Made by a program: the position numbers and the translations under genes. A stretch of 64,000 nucleotides of DNA from Pseudomonas koreensis (GTDB taxonomy: Bacteria; Pseudomonadota; Gammaproteobacteria; Pseudomonadales; Pseudomonadaceae). Positions 47,012 to 55,040 of this stretch are shown here, piece by piece; the first letter of the stretch is position 1; each line of letters opens with the position of its first letter. The stretch lies in assembly GCF_025447595.1 (NCBI RefSeq), contig NZ_JAOEJU010000008.1, positions 1-64,000 on the forward strand, given 5' to 3'. The notes beneath the pieces were generated by a model. That model worked only from the letters and a program-made list of their open reading frames with translations, ran no database searches and was not told the origin of the DNA.

Positions 47012-47487
47012 TGAACCCTTTTCTGAACAACATCAAACGTGCCGCACTGGGCCTGTCCCTGCTGGGCCTGGCGTTCCAGGTGTCGGCGCAGACCAGGGTC
47101 GATGACGCCTGGGTGCGTGCGACCGTGCCGAACCAGTCGGCCAGCGGCGCGTTCATGATCGTCACCGCCGACAGCGACAGCAAGCTGCTCAGCGTTGCCT
47201 CGCCGGCGGCCAAGGACGTGCAGGTTCATGAAATGACCATGAAAAACGACGTAATGAGCATGGGCCCGGTGAAATCGGTCGACCTGCCGGCGGGCAAAGC
47301 CGTCAACTTCGACCCGAATGGCTACCACGTGATGCTGATGGGCCTGACCGCGCAGTTGAAGGAAGGCGACAGCGTGCCGCTGACCCTGACCGTCGAAAAC
47401 GCCAAGGGCGAAAAGGAAACCGTTGAAGTGAAAGCACCGGTCAAGGCGCTGACCATGGAAGGCCACGATCACAGCAAGATGCATTGA
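47011..47487 (+). CDS. Periplasmic copper chaperone PCu(A)C
   Basis: This is a 158-residue DUF461/PCu(A)C protein with a cleavable signal peptide ending near AQVSA-QT (about 26). The copper site is formed by the H-M pair in VHEMTM, a following M near VMSM, and the GYHVMLMGL motif, matching the H(M)x10Mx21HxM pattern of the family. A short His/Met-rich tail (HDHSKMH) may add metal binding. It delivers Cu(I) for CuA assembly together with the upstream SCO protein, with which it is translationally coupled. The frame is open upstream to 46633 only as a shadow of the SCO gene. Confidence 0.92.
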   Translation: MNPFLNNIKRAALGLSLLGLAFQVSAQTRVDDAWVRATVPNQSASGAFMIVTADSDSKLLSVASPAAKDVQVHEMTMKNDVMSMGPVKSVDLPAGKAVNFDPNGYHVMLMGLTAQLKEGDSVPLTLTVENAKGEKETVEVKAPVKALTMEGHDHSKMH

Positions 47488-47513
47488 TCGCTGACTGACA
47501 GATTTACGGCTTC

Positions 47514-47560
47514 AAAAAACAACAGGGGCGGCATGATCGATGATCATGCCGCCCCTTTTG
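47514..47560. terminator. Strong bidirectional terminator after the copper-chaperone genes
   Basis: A 14-bp perfect stem (GGGGCGGCATGATC at 47525-47538, with its complement to 47555) is followed by TTTT on the plus strand. The minus-strand side has a T-rich run after the stem, so it also serves the convergent ohr gene. Confidence 0.88.
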
Positions 47561-47570
47561 CATCTGGATG

Positions 47571-47986
47571 TCAGACCAGTTTCAATTCAACCTCGATATT
47601 GTTGCACGTGGCCTTGGAGTACGGGCACACCTGATGCGCCGCATCCACCAGCTGCTGCGCCGCGCCACGCTCCATGCCCGGCAGGCTTACATTCAGTCGC
47701 GCCTGCAGGAGATACCCTCCCGAATTAGTGCCCAGGTCCACTTCGGCATCCACCGCCAGGTCTGCCGGCAGGCTGATTTTCTGCTGCCCCGCCACCGCTT
47801 TCATCGCGCCGATGAAACACGCCGACCAGCCGGCGCGAACAGTTGCTCCGGATTGGTCCCGCCGCCACTGGAGCCGGGCGACGACAGTTTTACATCGAGG
47901 ATCCCGTCGGAACTGCGCGATGCGCCGTCACGTCCGCCGGTGGTGTGGGTTTTCGCGGTGTAGAGGACTTTTTCGATCTGACTCAT
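47571..47986 (-). pseudogene. ohr: Organic hydroperoxide resistance gene (OsmC/Ohr), frameshifted
   Basis: The first ~48 codons read as an Ohr N terminus (MSQIEKVLYTAKTHTTGG ... TNPEQLFA). The frame then shifts: around 47834 one base is missing in a GGCGGC/GCCGCC context, and the expected AGWSACFIGAMKAV continues only in another frame. The rest of Ohr, including CPYSKATC, is intact to the stop at 47571. Total length is 416 bp; one added base gives 139 codons, the normal Ohr size. Both catalytic Cys codons survive in the DNA but cannot be joined in one frame. The start has an AGGAGA ribosome site. It could be a real null allele or a sequencing error in a GC run. The product would reduce organic peroxides in the cytosol. 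Confidence 0.85.
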
Positions 47987-48200
47987 GGCGATCTCCTGGA
48001 TGAAAAACAGCAGATTGTTCACTCGGCGCCTCCCGTCGCAACCTTGAGGTGCGCCACCCGTTTTAAACAGCCCTCTCACTATAGACGCGGGTTTACCGCT
48101 CACCCGGCCGGCGGACGTGCGGACACCCCGACCGTCGACGGCCTCGGCAAAAAACCGTTGCTGGAATCCAGCCTCCTCACCTCGACCTCATGGAAAGCAT

Positions 48201-48249
48201 GCTTTACATCAGCAATAGCTTCAACGACCATGTAAAGCGTCTTTTACAT
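48201..48249. promoter_or_regulatory. ATGTAAA/TTTACAT operator candidate
   Basis: Three half-sites precede the membrane protein gene: TTTACAT (48203-48209), ATGTAAA (48230-48236) and TTTACAT (48243-48249). The last two form ATGTAAA-N6-TTTACAT; the first two form a 9-bp inverted repeat (GCTTTACAT, 48201-48209 and its complement 48230-48238). The XRE protein encoded two genes down may bind here. Confidence 0.5.
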
Positions 48250-48261
48250 AGGAGTTTGGAC

Positions 48262-48636
48262 ATGAACCGATTCAACCGAGAGATGGCCGCGGCCATGGTC
48301 CTGTACGCAGTGGTGCTGCTGGCATCGCAATTCGCGCTGATTTACCTGGCGGATGCCAACGCTTACCTGCGCGGCGTCATCGTGCTGATACCCATGATTC
48401 CGGTCGGCTTGTTCTGCTGGACGGTCGTACGCGACATGCGACGTCTCGACGAAATGTATCTGCGTATCCAGTTCGAAGCTCTCGGCTTTGCATTCGCCGC
48501 GTCGGCCCTGCTCACCTTCACTTACGGTTTTCTGGAAACGGTGGGCGCCCCGCACATCCCGTGGCTTTGGGTCTGGCCGGTGATGGGCGCGATGTGGATG
48601 ATCGGCCTGCGCATCGCGCGGCGCCGCTACCAATGA
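48262..48636 (+). CDS. Small inner-membrane protein, function unknown
   Basis: A 124-residue hydrophobic protein with four likely membrane segments (about 10-30, 36-56, 75-92 and 96-115), a basic loop (RDMRRLDEMYLR near 58-69) and a basic C terminus. I do not recognise a family function. ATG 48262 has AGGAG 8 nt upstream; the open frame back to 48190 runs through the operator repeats and is not coding. It overlaps the following XRE regulator by 4 bp (ATGA), which marks a two-gene unit. Similar membrane-protein plus small XRE repressor pairs occur in many bacteria. A sensing or envelope role is possible but not shown. Confidence 0.75.
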   Translation: MNRFNREMAAAMVLYAVVLLASQFALIYLADANAYLRGVIVLIPMIPVGLFCWTVVRDMRRLDEMYLRIQFEALGFAFAASALLTFTYGFLETVGAPHIPWLWVWPVMGAMWMIGLRIARRRYQ

Positions 48637-48830
48637 AGAACCGCCTCAAGGAACTGCGCGCCGAGCGCAAGTGGTCGCAGGTTGATCTGGCCGAACGCCT
48701 GAACGTTTCGCGCCAGACCATCAATGCGATTGAAAACGAACGCTACGACCCGAGCCTGCCTCTGGCGTTCCAGATTGCCCGGGCGTTCGAGATGCCGATT
48801 GAAAGCATCTTTCATGACTCGTTGAGTTGA
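48633..48830 (+). CDS. Small XRE-family (Cro/CI-type) regulator
   Basis: A 65-residue single-domain helix-turn-helix protein: LKELRAERKWSQVDLAERLNVSRQTINAIEN (about 4-34), then LPLAFQIARAFEMPIESIF. It is of the short YozG/YgzD-like type that consists only of the DNA-binding fold and probably acts as a dimeric repressor. The start ATG overlaps the stop of the membrane-protein gene. Autoregulation through the ATGTAAA repeats upstream of that gene is inferred. Confidence 0.88.
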   Translation: MKNRLKELRAERKWSQVDLAERLNVSRQTINAIENERYDPSLPLAFQIARAFEMPIESIFHDSLS

Positions 48831-48833
48831 TAC

Positions 48834-48860
48834 GAAAAGTCCGCGCGTCAGCGCGTGCTG
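48834..48860. terminator. Weak hairpin between XRE gene and the ABC binding-protein gene
   Basis: A short CGCGC/GCGCG stem lies between the converging stops, followed by ACTTTTC on the minus strand. It may end the binding-protein transcript. The stem is only about 5 bp. Confidence 0.3.
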
Positions 48861-48890
48861 CCGGGCGGGCTGTTCACAAATGACGAGTGT

Positions 48891-49904
48891 TCAACTTCCC
48901 GACCCGCCATGGGCCTCTTCAAAGAAATAATCCTTCCAGCTGTCCGCCTTGTTTTTCAGCACACCCAGCTCCTGCAATTTCTCTGCATATATATAGGTGC
49001 GTTGCGGCACCACGGTGAAATCGATCTCCGGATCGGTGACGATTTTCTCAACCAGCGCCAACGGCAATTTCGACTGTTCAACCCGGATGTAAGCCTGAGC
49101 CGCAGCGGGCTTGTCGGCCTTGATGATCTTCTCGGCCTCGGCCAGGGCGTCGTAGAACGCCTTGTAGGTTTTCGGGTTTTCGTCGTGGAATTTTTCCGTG
49201 GTGTAGAGCACGTTGAACGTGGCCTGGCCGCCGAGCACGTCGTAAGAACTCAACACTTTATGCACGTTCGGGTTCTGCAGCGCCTGGTACTGGAACGGCG
49301 GGCTGGAGAAATGCGCGTTGATTTCCGAGCCGCCGGCGATCAATGCGGCCGTGGCATCCGGGTGCGGCAGGCTGACGGAGATGTCGTCGAATTTCTTGTA
49401 CTGGTCATTGCCGAATTCCTTGGCCGTTTCGATCTGCAGCGTGCGTGACTGGAATCCCACACCCGCCGCCGGAACGGCGATGCGATCCTTGTCGCTGAAG
49501 TCCTTGAGGGTTTTCACGTTCGGGTTATTGGTCAGCAGGTAGTTGGGCATCGAACCCAGCGAAGCGATGGCCTTGACGTTCTGCTTGCCCTTGGTGCGAT
49601 CCCACACGGTGAGCATCGGCGGCACGCCGGCCGAGACCACGTCCAGCGATCCGGTGAGCAACGCTTCGTTCATCGCGGTGGCGCCGGAAATGCTGTTCCA
49701 GTCGACCTTGATGTCCAGACCCTGGGCCTTGCCGTGTTTCTCGATCAGTTGCTGATCGCGCACCACATCCAGAATCAGATAACCGATGCCGAATTGCTGG
49801 GCGATGCTGATCTTGCCTTCGGCTTGAGCAGTGTTGCAGAGCAGCGCACCAGCCAGCGAAGCCGCCAGCAGCGTCAGTGCAGAACGTTTGAACGGTAGGG
49901 CCAT
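48891..49904 (-). CDS. NitT/TauT-type ABC transporter substrate-binding protein (orphan)
   Basis: A 337-residue periplasmic binding protein with a signal peptide (LTLLAASLAGALLCNTAQA, cleavage about 28). The fold follows the NMT1/SsuA-like pattern, with YLILDVVRDQQLIEKHG near the N terminus and SGATAMNEALLTGSLDVVSAG around 74. The family binds taurine, alkanesulfonates, nitrate, thiamine precursors and similar compounds, and the exact ligand cannot be read here. No permease or ATPase lies beside it, so it must work with a transporter encoded elsewhere. Its nearest upstream gene on the same strand is the broken lysR about 100 bp away, possibly its former regulator. Confidence 0.85.
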   Translation of the reverse strand: MALPFKRSALTLLAASLAGALLCNTAQAEGKISIAQQFGIGYLILDVVRDQQLIEKHGKAQGLDIKVDWNSISGATAMNEALLTGSLDVVSAGVPPMLTVWDRTKGKQNVKAIASLGSMPNYLLTNNPNVKTLKDFSDKDRIAVPAAGVGFQSRTLQIETAKEFGNDQYKKFDDISVSLPHPDATAALIAGGSEINAHFSSPPFQYQALQNPNVHKVLSSYDVLGGQATFNVLYTTEKFHDENPKTYKAFYDALAEAEKIIKADKPAAAQAYIRVEQSKLPLALVEKIVTDPEIDFTVVPQRTYIYAEKLQELGVLKNKADSWKDYFFEEAHGGSGS

Positions 49905-50007
49905 GACAACCTCGCAGTGATCTAAAGGATAATCTGTGAGGCCGGACTCTATCGCTATAAAAAACGGAGTTTAAATACCGTTATCGCATATTGATATCAC
50001 CTGAACG

Positions 50008-50898
50008 TCAGCCTTGCAGAAACGCCTGCAAGTCCGCGCCCAAGCTATCGAACACCGCTGAAACCCGCTGCACTCGACGCATGTCCTGATGCATGGCGAT
50101 CCACACATCCACCATAAAATCCACGTCTCCAGGCAGAACTCGCATCAGTCCATGGCGCTCGGCCAGTTGCCGGGAGCTCACGCCAATCCCCAGCCCGGCA
50201 CGCAGCGCCGCCCATTGCGCCAGATGATCATCGGTGCGAATGGCCGTGTGCTCGGCTGAACAATCGAAGCCGCGCTCACGCAGAAACTCGATCTCGCCCG
50301 CATTGCGATCCGGGCCAATCAGCGAAAAACGGCGCAAGTCCTCAGGCGTTTCAGGTACGCCCTGCTCCGCCAGCAATTCGGGTGTGGCGTACAGGCCGAC
50401 GTGCAGATCGCCGACCTTGCGCGCCACCACCGAGGCTTCGGTCGGGCGGCGGATGCGCACGGCGACGTCGGCCTCTTGCTGTGAGAGGGTTTGCAGACGA
50501 TTCGAAACATTCAGTTCCAGCGCCAATTGCGGGTGTTGCTGACGCAGGCGGCGCAACATCGGCGGCAGGATTTCGATGCCCAACAGCTTGCCGGCCGTCA
50601 GGCGCACGGTGCCGCCGGTTTGCGCCACGTCAGCGGAAGCGGCGCGGTTGAATGCGTTGGCGGCCAGGGCCATGGCTTCGACATGGCCGATCAACTCCCT
50701 GGCGGTCTCGGTCGGCAACAGCCCCGACGGCGAGCGGATGAACAGGCTGACGCCGACGCTCTGCTCCAGCGCCTCGATCCGCCGCCGCGCCGTGGCCTAG
50801 GCGATTCCCAGCAAACGCGCGGCGCCCGACAGACTGCCGGTGCGCAGTACCGCAAGAAAGGCGCGCTGGGTTTCCCATTGAAGTTGTGGAGCGTTCAT
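50008..50898 (-). pseudogene. LysR-family regulator with an internal amber stop
   Basis: From ATG 50898 the frame encodes a LysR helix-turn-helix start (FLAVLRTGSLSGAARLLGIA) and then meets TAG at 50799-50797 (codon 34), where LysR proteins usually have Q or S before AT(A/V)RRRI. The same frame then continues without interruption (ATARRRIEALEQ, FIRSPSGLLPTETA) through the effector domain to 50008. Restoring the codon gives 296 residues, a normal LysR length. A single C-to-T change (CAG to TAG) explains it. Without the N-terminal helix the 236-residue remnant cannot bind DNA normally. It could be a true pseudogene or a read error. Confidence 0.85.
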
Positions 50899-51025
50899 AC
50901 ATTTCCTGTGAGCGGTTGGGCAGTTTTGGCCGATGTTCATTCACCGGGGTCTGCGGCATGCTGCGCGAGCATACCGCACGGGCCTTGCGCCCGGCATCGA
51001 ACCCGCAGTTGAAGGAGCCTTGCCC

Positions 51026-51469
51026 ATGACACTCACCGGCCAATGTCGCTGCAGTGCCGTCCGCTATCAGTTGAACACCGACGTGCCGCCGGCGATCTAC
51101 GCCTGCCATTGCACGGATTGCCAGACCTGGAGCGGCAGCGCCTTTGCCCTGCACGCCCTGCTGCCCGCCGACGCCCTGACGCTGAGCGGGCCGCTGACCA
51201 CTTATGCCTATGATCTCAATGGGCAGCACTCAGAACATCAGGTGTGCAGTGTCTGCCACACGCGTCTGTGCAACACCACGACGGCCGCGCCGGAGATGAA
51301 AGTGCTGCGCGCCGGCACGCTCGATGAAAGCCGCTCACTGCAACCGATGGCGCACATCTGGGTCAGTCACAAACAACCCTGGCTGACGCTGCCCGAGGGA
51401 CTGCCGAGCTGGCCGCAGAGCCCGACCCCGCAGGCCTTCGGCGAAGCCCTCATGGCGTACGCTGGTTGA
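51026..51469 (+). CDS. GFA-family (glutathione-dependent formaldehyde-activating-like) protein
   Basis: A 147-residue zinc-binding protein of the GFA/CENP-V family. Zinc ligands are seen in GQCRCSAVRY (about 5-14), CHCTDCQTWSGS (about 27-38) and CSVCHTRLCN (about 73-82), the order expected for the family. Most members have no proven activity. AAGGAG lies 8 nt before ATG 51026. The open frame upstream to 50933 runs antisense to the lysR promoter region. Its 3' end overlaps the convergent desaturase-type gene by 20 bp. Confidence 0.85.
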   Translation: MTLTGQCRCSAVRYQLNTDVPPAIYACHCTDCQTWSGSAFALHALLPADALTLSGPLTTYAYDLNGQHSEHQVCSVCHTRLCNTTTAAPEMKVLRAGTLDESRSLQPMAHIWVSHKQPWLTLPEGLPSWPQSPTPQAFGEALMAYAG

Positions 51470-52481
51470 ACCAGGTTTTGACCCCGTCGGCGTTCGACGA
51501 CAAGCGCTTCGCGGTGTCCACGAACGGCGTGACGATCAGGCTGTACAGCGTCAGATAACGCGTGCGGTCCTGCTCGCCCGTCCCGAAGCGCAGCACTTCA
51601 GGCTTTGAAGTGGTGACGTACAGCGTGCCGAACAGCCAGTCCCACAGTGACAGATTGATCGCGAAGTTTTTGTTGAAATGTCGTGGGGCATCACTGTGGT
51701 GGATCTGGTGCTGGGCCGGGCTGTTGAGCACATGCTCGACCGCCGGCCCGAACGACAGCCAGACATGGCTGTGCCGCAGATTGGAGCCCAGGCTGTTGAT
51801 GACCAGCACCAGCCAGGTCACACCAAACAACGTATAGCGGCTGACCTCGCCGCCGCAGGCGTACCAGACCACCCCGGCAAACGCACCGAGGCCGGCGGTG
51901 ATGACAATCCTTTCGACAATCGATTCGACGATATGAATCCGGCTGGCCGTGGCCGGCACCAGTACCGGCGCCGAATGGTGAACCTTGTGAAACTCCCACA
52001 GATAACGGGAATGAAAGGCGCGGTGAATCCAGTAATGCAGAAAATCCCTGAACAGGAACACACCCAGTCCGTAGAACAACGCGATCAACGGATGATCCGG
52101 CACCTGCTCGCGAGCGCCCCAGAGCTGGGTGAAAAATCGCGCATAATCGCCCGAACGAAGGATGTGCGGGTCGACGAGGCCAACAACCGGCAATACCAGG
52201 GCCACCTTCAGAATCGCCTTGATGAAGTAATAGCGATAATCCAGCCAGGCCGAGCGATGCCCGTGCACACGACCGCCGCCGACGAATTGCCAGAAGGATC
52301 GGGCCTGGGTCAGATGTCGGGATTTTCGGTGGCGATAAAGGATGTAAGCCACGCCGTAGGACGTGAGCAGGAACACCACACCAAGGCGTCCGTTCAAATC
52401 GAACAGGCCAAGGAACTGCTCGGTGACCGGATCGATCACCCAGCGGCTGAGCTGCGCAAAGAGTTGCGTGAGGACATCCAC
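51450..52481 (-). CDS. Sterol desaturase / fatty acid hydroxylase family membrane protein
   Basis: This is a 343-residue integral membrane di-iron protein. It has several hydrophobic segments and the histidine clusters of the family: HYWIHRAFH (about 138-146), HKVHH (about 154-158), and QHQIHHS (about 252-258). The family hydroxylates or desaturates lipids in the membrane; no sterol role is implied in Pseudomonas. GTG 52481 has GGAG about 10 nt upstream. It stands alone, convergent with the GFA gene. Nothing links it to lipopeptide fatty-acid supply, although a lipid substrate is likely. Confidence 0.87.
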   Translation of the reverse strand: MDVLTQLFAQLSRWVIDPVTEQFLGLFDLNGRLGVVFLLTSYGVAYILYRHRKSRHLTQARSFWQFVGGGRVHGHRSAWLDYRYYFIKAILKVALVLPVVGLVDPHILRSGDYARFFTQLWGAREQVPDHPLIALFYGLGVFLFRDFLHYWIHRAFHSRYLWEFHKVHHSAPVLVPATASRIHIVESIVERIVITAGLGAFAGVVWYACGGEVSRYTLFGVTWLVLVINSLGSNLRHSHVWLSFGPAVEHVLNSPAQHQIHHSDAPRHFNKNFAINLSLWDWLFGTLYVTTSKPEVLRFGTGEQDRTRYLTLYSLIVTPFVDTAKRLSSNADGVKTWFNQRTP

Positions 52482-52780
52482 GGAGCTTGATCTCCATCAG
52501 AGGTCGCGCATTGTAAATCGCACTGGTTCGCAAATGCAGCTGGAACAGATCAAAGGCGAATTAAACAGCCTGAAACAATAAAACCCCGTCGCCGTGATGG
52601 CCGAAGAGCCGCCGTCACACCTCTGACATGAACGCGGGCCAAGGCCTCAACGGTTTCCCTGAACGCTTGACGATGTCCGGCACCGGATCACTTGTGCGTT
52701 TAAAAAAGCGATCAGACCGCCCACCCTTGTTATCATCGCCCACACTTTTATGACGGTTTGATGGCTGGAAGGTCTTTTTT

Positions 52781-54991
52781 GTGAGCGCTCTTTTTCAACG
52801 GCTACGGCAGCTCGATGCTCGCCTTCTCTCTCTGATTTTTTTGGTACTGCTCGTGCCGGTGGGCCTGCGTGCGGTACTCGGTTGGTCGAGCCTGTTCGGT
52901 TATCTGTCGGATCTGGCCATCGGCAGCTTGCTCATCGTGCTATTGCATCGCCGTCCCTGGTGGCTGGCGTTGCCGCTGCTGCTGTTCTGGGGATTGCTGG
53001 CGGTGGCGACGGCTGAACTGGTCAGCGCGGTCGGCCGCCTGCCGACCGTGGCAGACCTGCATTACCTGATCGATCCGCAGTTCGTGGAGAACTCCACCGG
53101 CGGCGGCTTCGCCCATCCCGGCGTGGCGGTTGCGCTGCTGGTGGCTCTGGCCTTTTGGTTGCTGAGTCATTGGACTCGACGCGCGACAACCGCCCCCGCT
53201 CTACCCCGCGCAGCCTGGGCGACGCCGGTGCTGCTGTTCTCCGCGTACTGGGGTGCGCAGCACTTGAACCCGAGCGATGCCGACCCGTGGCGTCTGTACA
53301 ACCTGCCGCACCAGTTGCTGGCCGCGCAGGTTGCCGACGTGCAGATGCAGGCCGAAGAATGGCTGGAGGGCGATACACAAGTCGCTCCGCCGCCCATGGC
53401 AGGGCTCACCGATGTCGATCTGAACGGTCACCCGTTGCTGGCCGCCAAGGGCCAGGCGCGCAATGTGCTGATCGTCGCCCTCGAAGGCATTCCCGGCGCC
53501 TACATCGGCGCCAATCGCCGGGCCATCGGCAGCCATTATCAGGAAGACCTGATGCCCAACCTCAGCCGCTGGGCCGAGCGCGGCATGAACACCCCGGATT
53601 ACGTGCTGCACACCCACCAGACCATTCGCGGTCTGTACGCCATGCTTTGCGGTGATTACGACAAACTCGACAACGGCACGCCCAAAGGCGTTGAAATGCT
53701 GACCCAGCACGAGCGCAATCAGGCTTGCCTGCCGGCCCAGTTGCGTCAGCACGGTTTTGCCACGCATTACCTGCAAGGCGCAGGGCTGCGGTTCATGGCC
53801 AAAGACAAGATCATGCCGCACATCGGTTTCGACGCGACCCATGGCCTGGAATGGTTCACCAACGCCAACTACCTGGAATTCCCGTGGGGCAAGGATGACA
53901 AGGCGTTCTTCGAAGGTGCGCTGAAATACGTTGGCGACCTAAAAAAGCAGAAACAGCCGTGGATGCTCACGCTGCTGACCGTCGGCACTCACCAGCCTTA
54001 CTCCGCGCCCGAGGAATACCTACAACGCTACGACACACCCAAGCAGGCGGCTGTCGGTTATCTGGATGACGCGCTGGAACAGTTTCTCAGCGGCCTCGAA
54101 CGCCAGGGCGTGCTGAAAGACACGCTGGTGGTGATCACCTCGGACGAATCCCACGGCATCGACGGTGTGCGCCTCGCGTCGTCCTGGGGCTTCAACCTGA
54201 CCCTCGCGCCGGAGCAGGCGCAACTGCCTCGTTTGAATGCAGGTGTCTATGGCCATGTCGATCTGAGCGCGTCGATTCTCGACTATTTTGACTTTCCCGT
54301 GCCGTCGGCCCTGAGCGGCCGCTCGCTGTTTCGCGATTACGATAGCGGCCGTGAAATCATGTCGTTCACCAATGGCAAACTGCGCTACCACGATGGCAAC
54401 GGCATCCTCACCGAATGCGACATGCCGCGCCGCTGCCGCGAATACGCGAGCACCGGCTTCATAGCCGACAGTGCGACATTCAAGGGCAACGCCAATGGCC
54501 TGCATGCCCGGCAGATTGCCGCTCGCGCCAGCGCGCTGGATCTTTCACTGCTGCGCACCCCGCTGAATCAGCGCTATCAATTCGGCAGCGCCAATGTCAT
54601 CCCGCTGCAAGCGCAGATCAAGGATGACTGGGCCGACAACCTGATCGGCGCGCAATACCTGGAGATGCCAAAAGGCTCCCACACCCGCGTGCGCCTGACC
54701 GTGCGTTCGGTGGATCCGCAGCAGGCGGCGTACATTCAGCTCAAGGCCAAGGAGTTCGAACAGGACGTGCAACTGGGCCTGCCGACCGAGATGGTCGCCA
54801 CGGCGGATCAGCCGCTGGAGATGGATTTCAGCTTCGACAACCCGCAACCGCGCAAGGCGTTCTCGTTTCACTTGTTGGGGTACGGGCTGGGCGCGGTGGA
54901 GGTCAGTGATTTCAGCGTGATCACCGAGCTGCCGGGGCAACAGGATCTGCTGGACGAGATCCCGGAAGAAGACACCGCTCAATCGAGTTGA
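52781..54991 (+). CDS. LTA synthase-like / sulfatase-fold inner-membrane protein
   Basis: The 736-residue protein has four or five N-terminal membrane segments (within about 15-140) followed by a periplasmic alkaline-phosphatase/sulfatase-fold domain. The metal-site start is VLIVALEGIPGAYIG (about 228-242), with the nucleophile region around THQTIRGLYAMLCGD (about 281-295, Thr likely) and VITSDESHGID (about 450) as the later metal loop. A 200-residue C-terminal extension follows. In Gram-negatives this family includes OpgB-like phosphoglycerol transferases and other envelope modifying enzymes. GTG 52781 has GGAAGG 8 nt upstream. The 299 bp before it (52482-52780) hold no gene that I can support. 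Confidence 0.82.
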   Translation: MSALFQRLRQLDARLLSLIFLVLLVPVGLRAVLGWSSLFGYLSDLAIGSLLIVLLHRRPWWLALPLLLFWGLLAVATAELVSAVGRLPTVADLHYLIDPQFVENSTGGGFAHPGVAVALLVALAFWLLSHWTRRATTAPALPRAAWATPVLLFSAYWGAQHLNPSDADPWRLYNLPHQLLAAQVADVQMQAEEWLEGDTQVAPPPMAGLTDVDLNGHPLLAAKGQARNVLIVALEGIPGAYIGANRRAIGSHYQEDLMPNLSRWAERGMNTPDYVLHTHQTIRGLYAMLCGDYDKLDNGTPKGVEMLTQHERNQACLPAQLRQHGFATHYLQGAGLRFMAKDKIMPHIGFDATHGLEWFTNANYLEFPWGKDDKAFFEGALKYVGDLKKQKQPWMLTLLTVGTHQPYSAPEEYLQRYDTPKQAAVGYLDDALEQFLSGLERQGVLKDTLVVITSDESHGIDGVRLASSWGFNLTLAPEQAQLPRLNAGVYGHVDLSASILDYFDFPVPSALSGRSLFRDYDSGREIMSFTNGKLRYHDGNGILTECDMPRRCREYASTGFIADSATFKGNANGLHARQIAARASALDLSLLRTPLNQRYQFGSANVIPLQAQIKDDWADNLIGAQYLEMPKGSHTRVRLTVRSVDPQQAAYIQLKAKEFEQDVQLGLPTEMVATADQPLEMDFSFDNPQPRKAFSFHLLGYGLGAVEVSDFSVITELPGQQDLLDEIPEEDTAQSS

Positions 54992-54997
54992 GCTCGA

Positions 54998-55022
54998 CGC
55001 CAGCGTCGCAACGACGCTGGCG
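54998..55022. terminator. Hairpin between converging sulfatase-fold and TonB receptor genes
   Basis: A perfect 11-bp stem (CGCCAGCGTCG with its complement, loop CAA) lies between the two stop codons. There is no T-run on either side, so intrinsic termination is uncertain. Confidence 0.45.
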
Positions 55023-55040
55023 CCCGTCCGGTGTGAACGA

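Noticed and set aside
52363..52581. 72-codon open frame near the start of the desaturase-type gene
   Set aside because: Mostly antisense to that gene and without a ribosome site or recognisable sequence.
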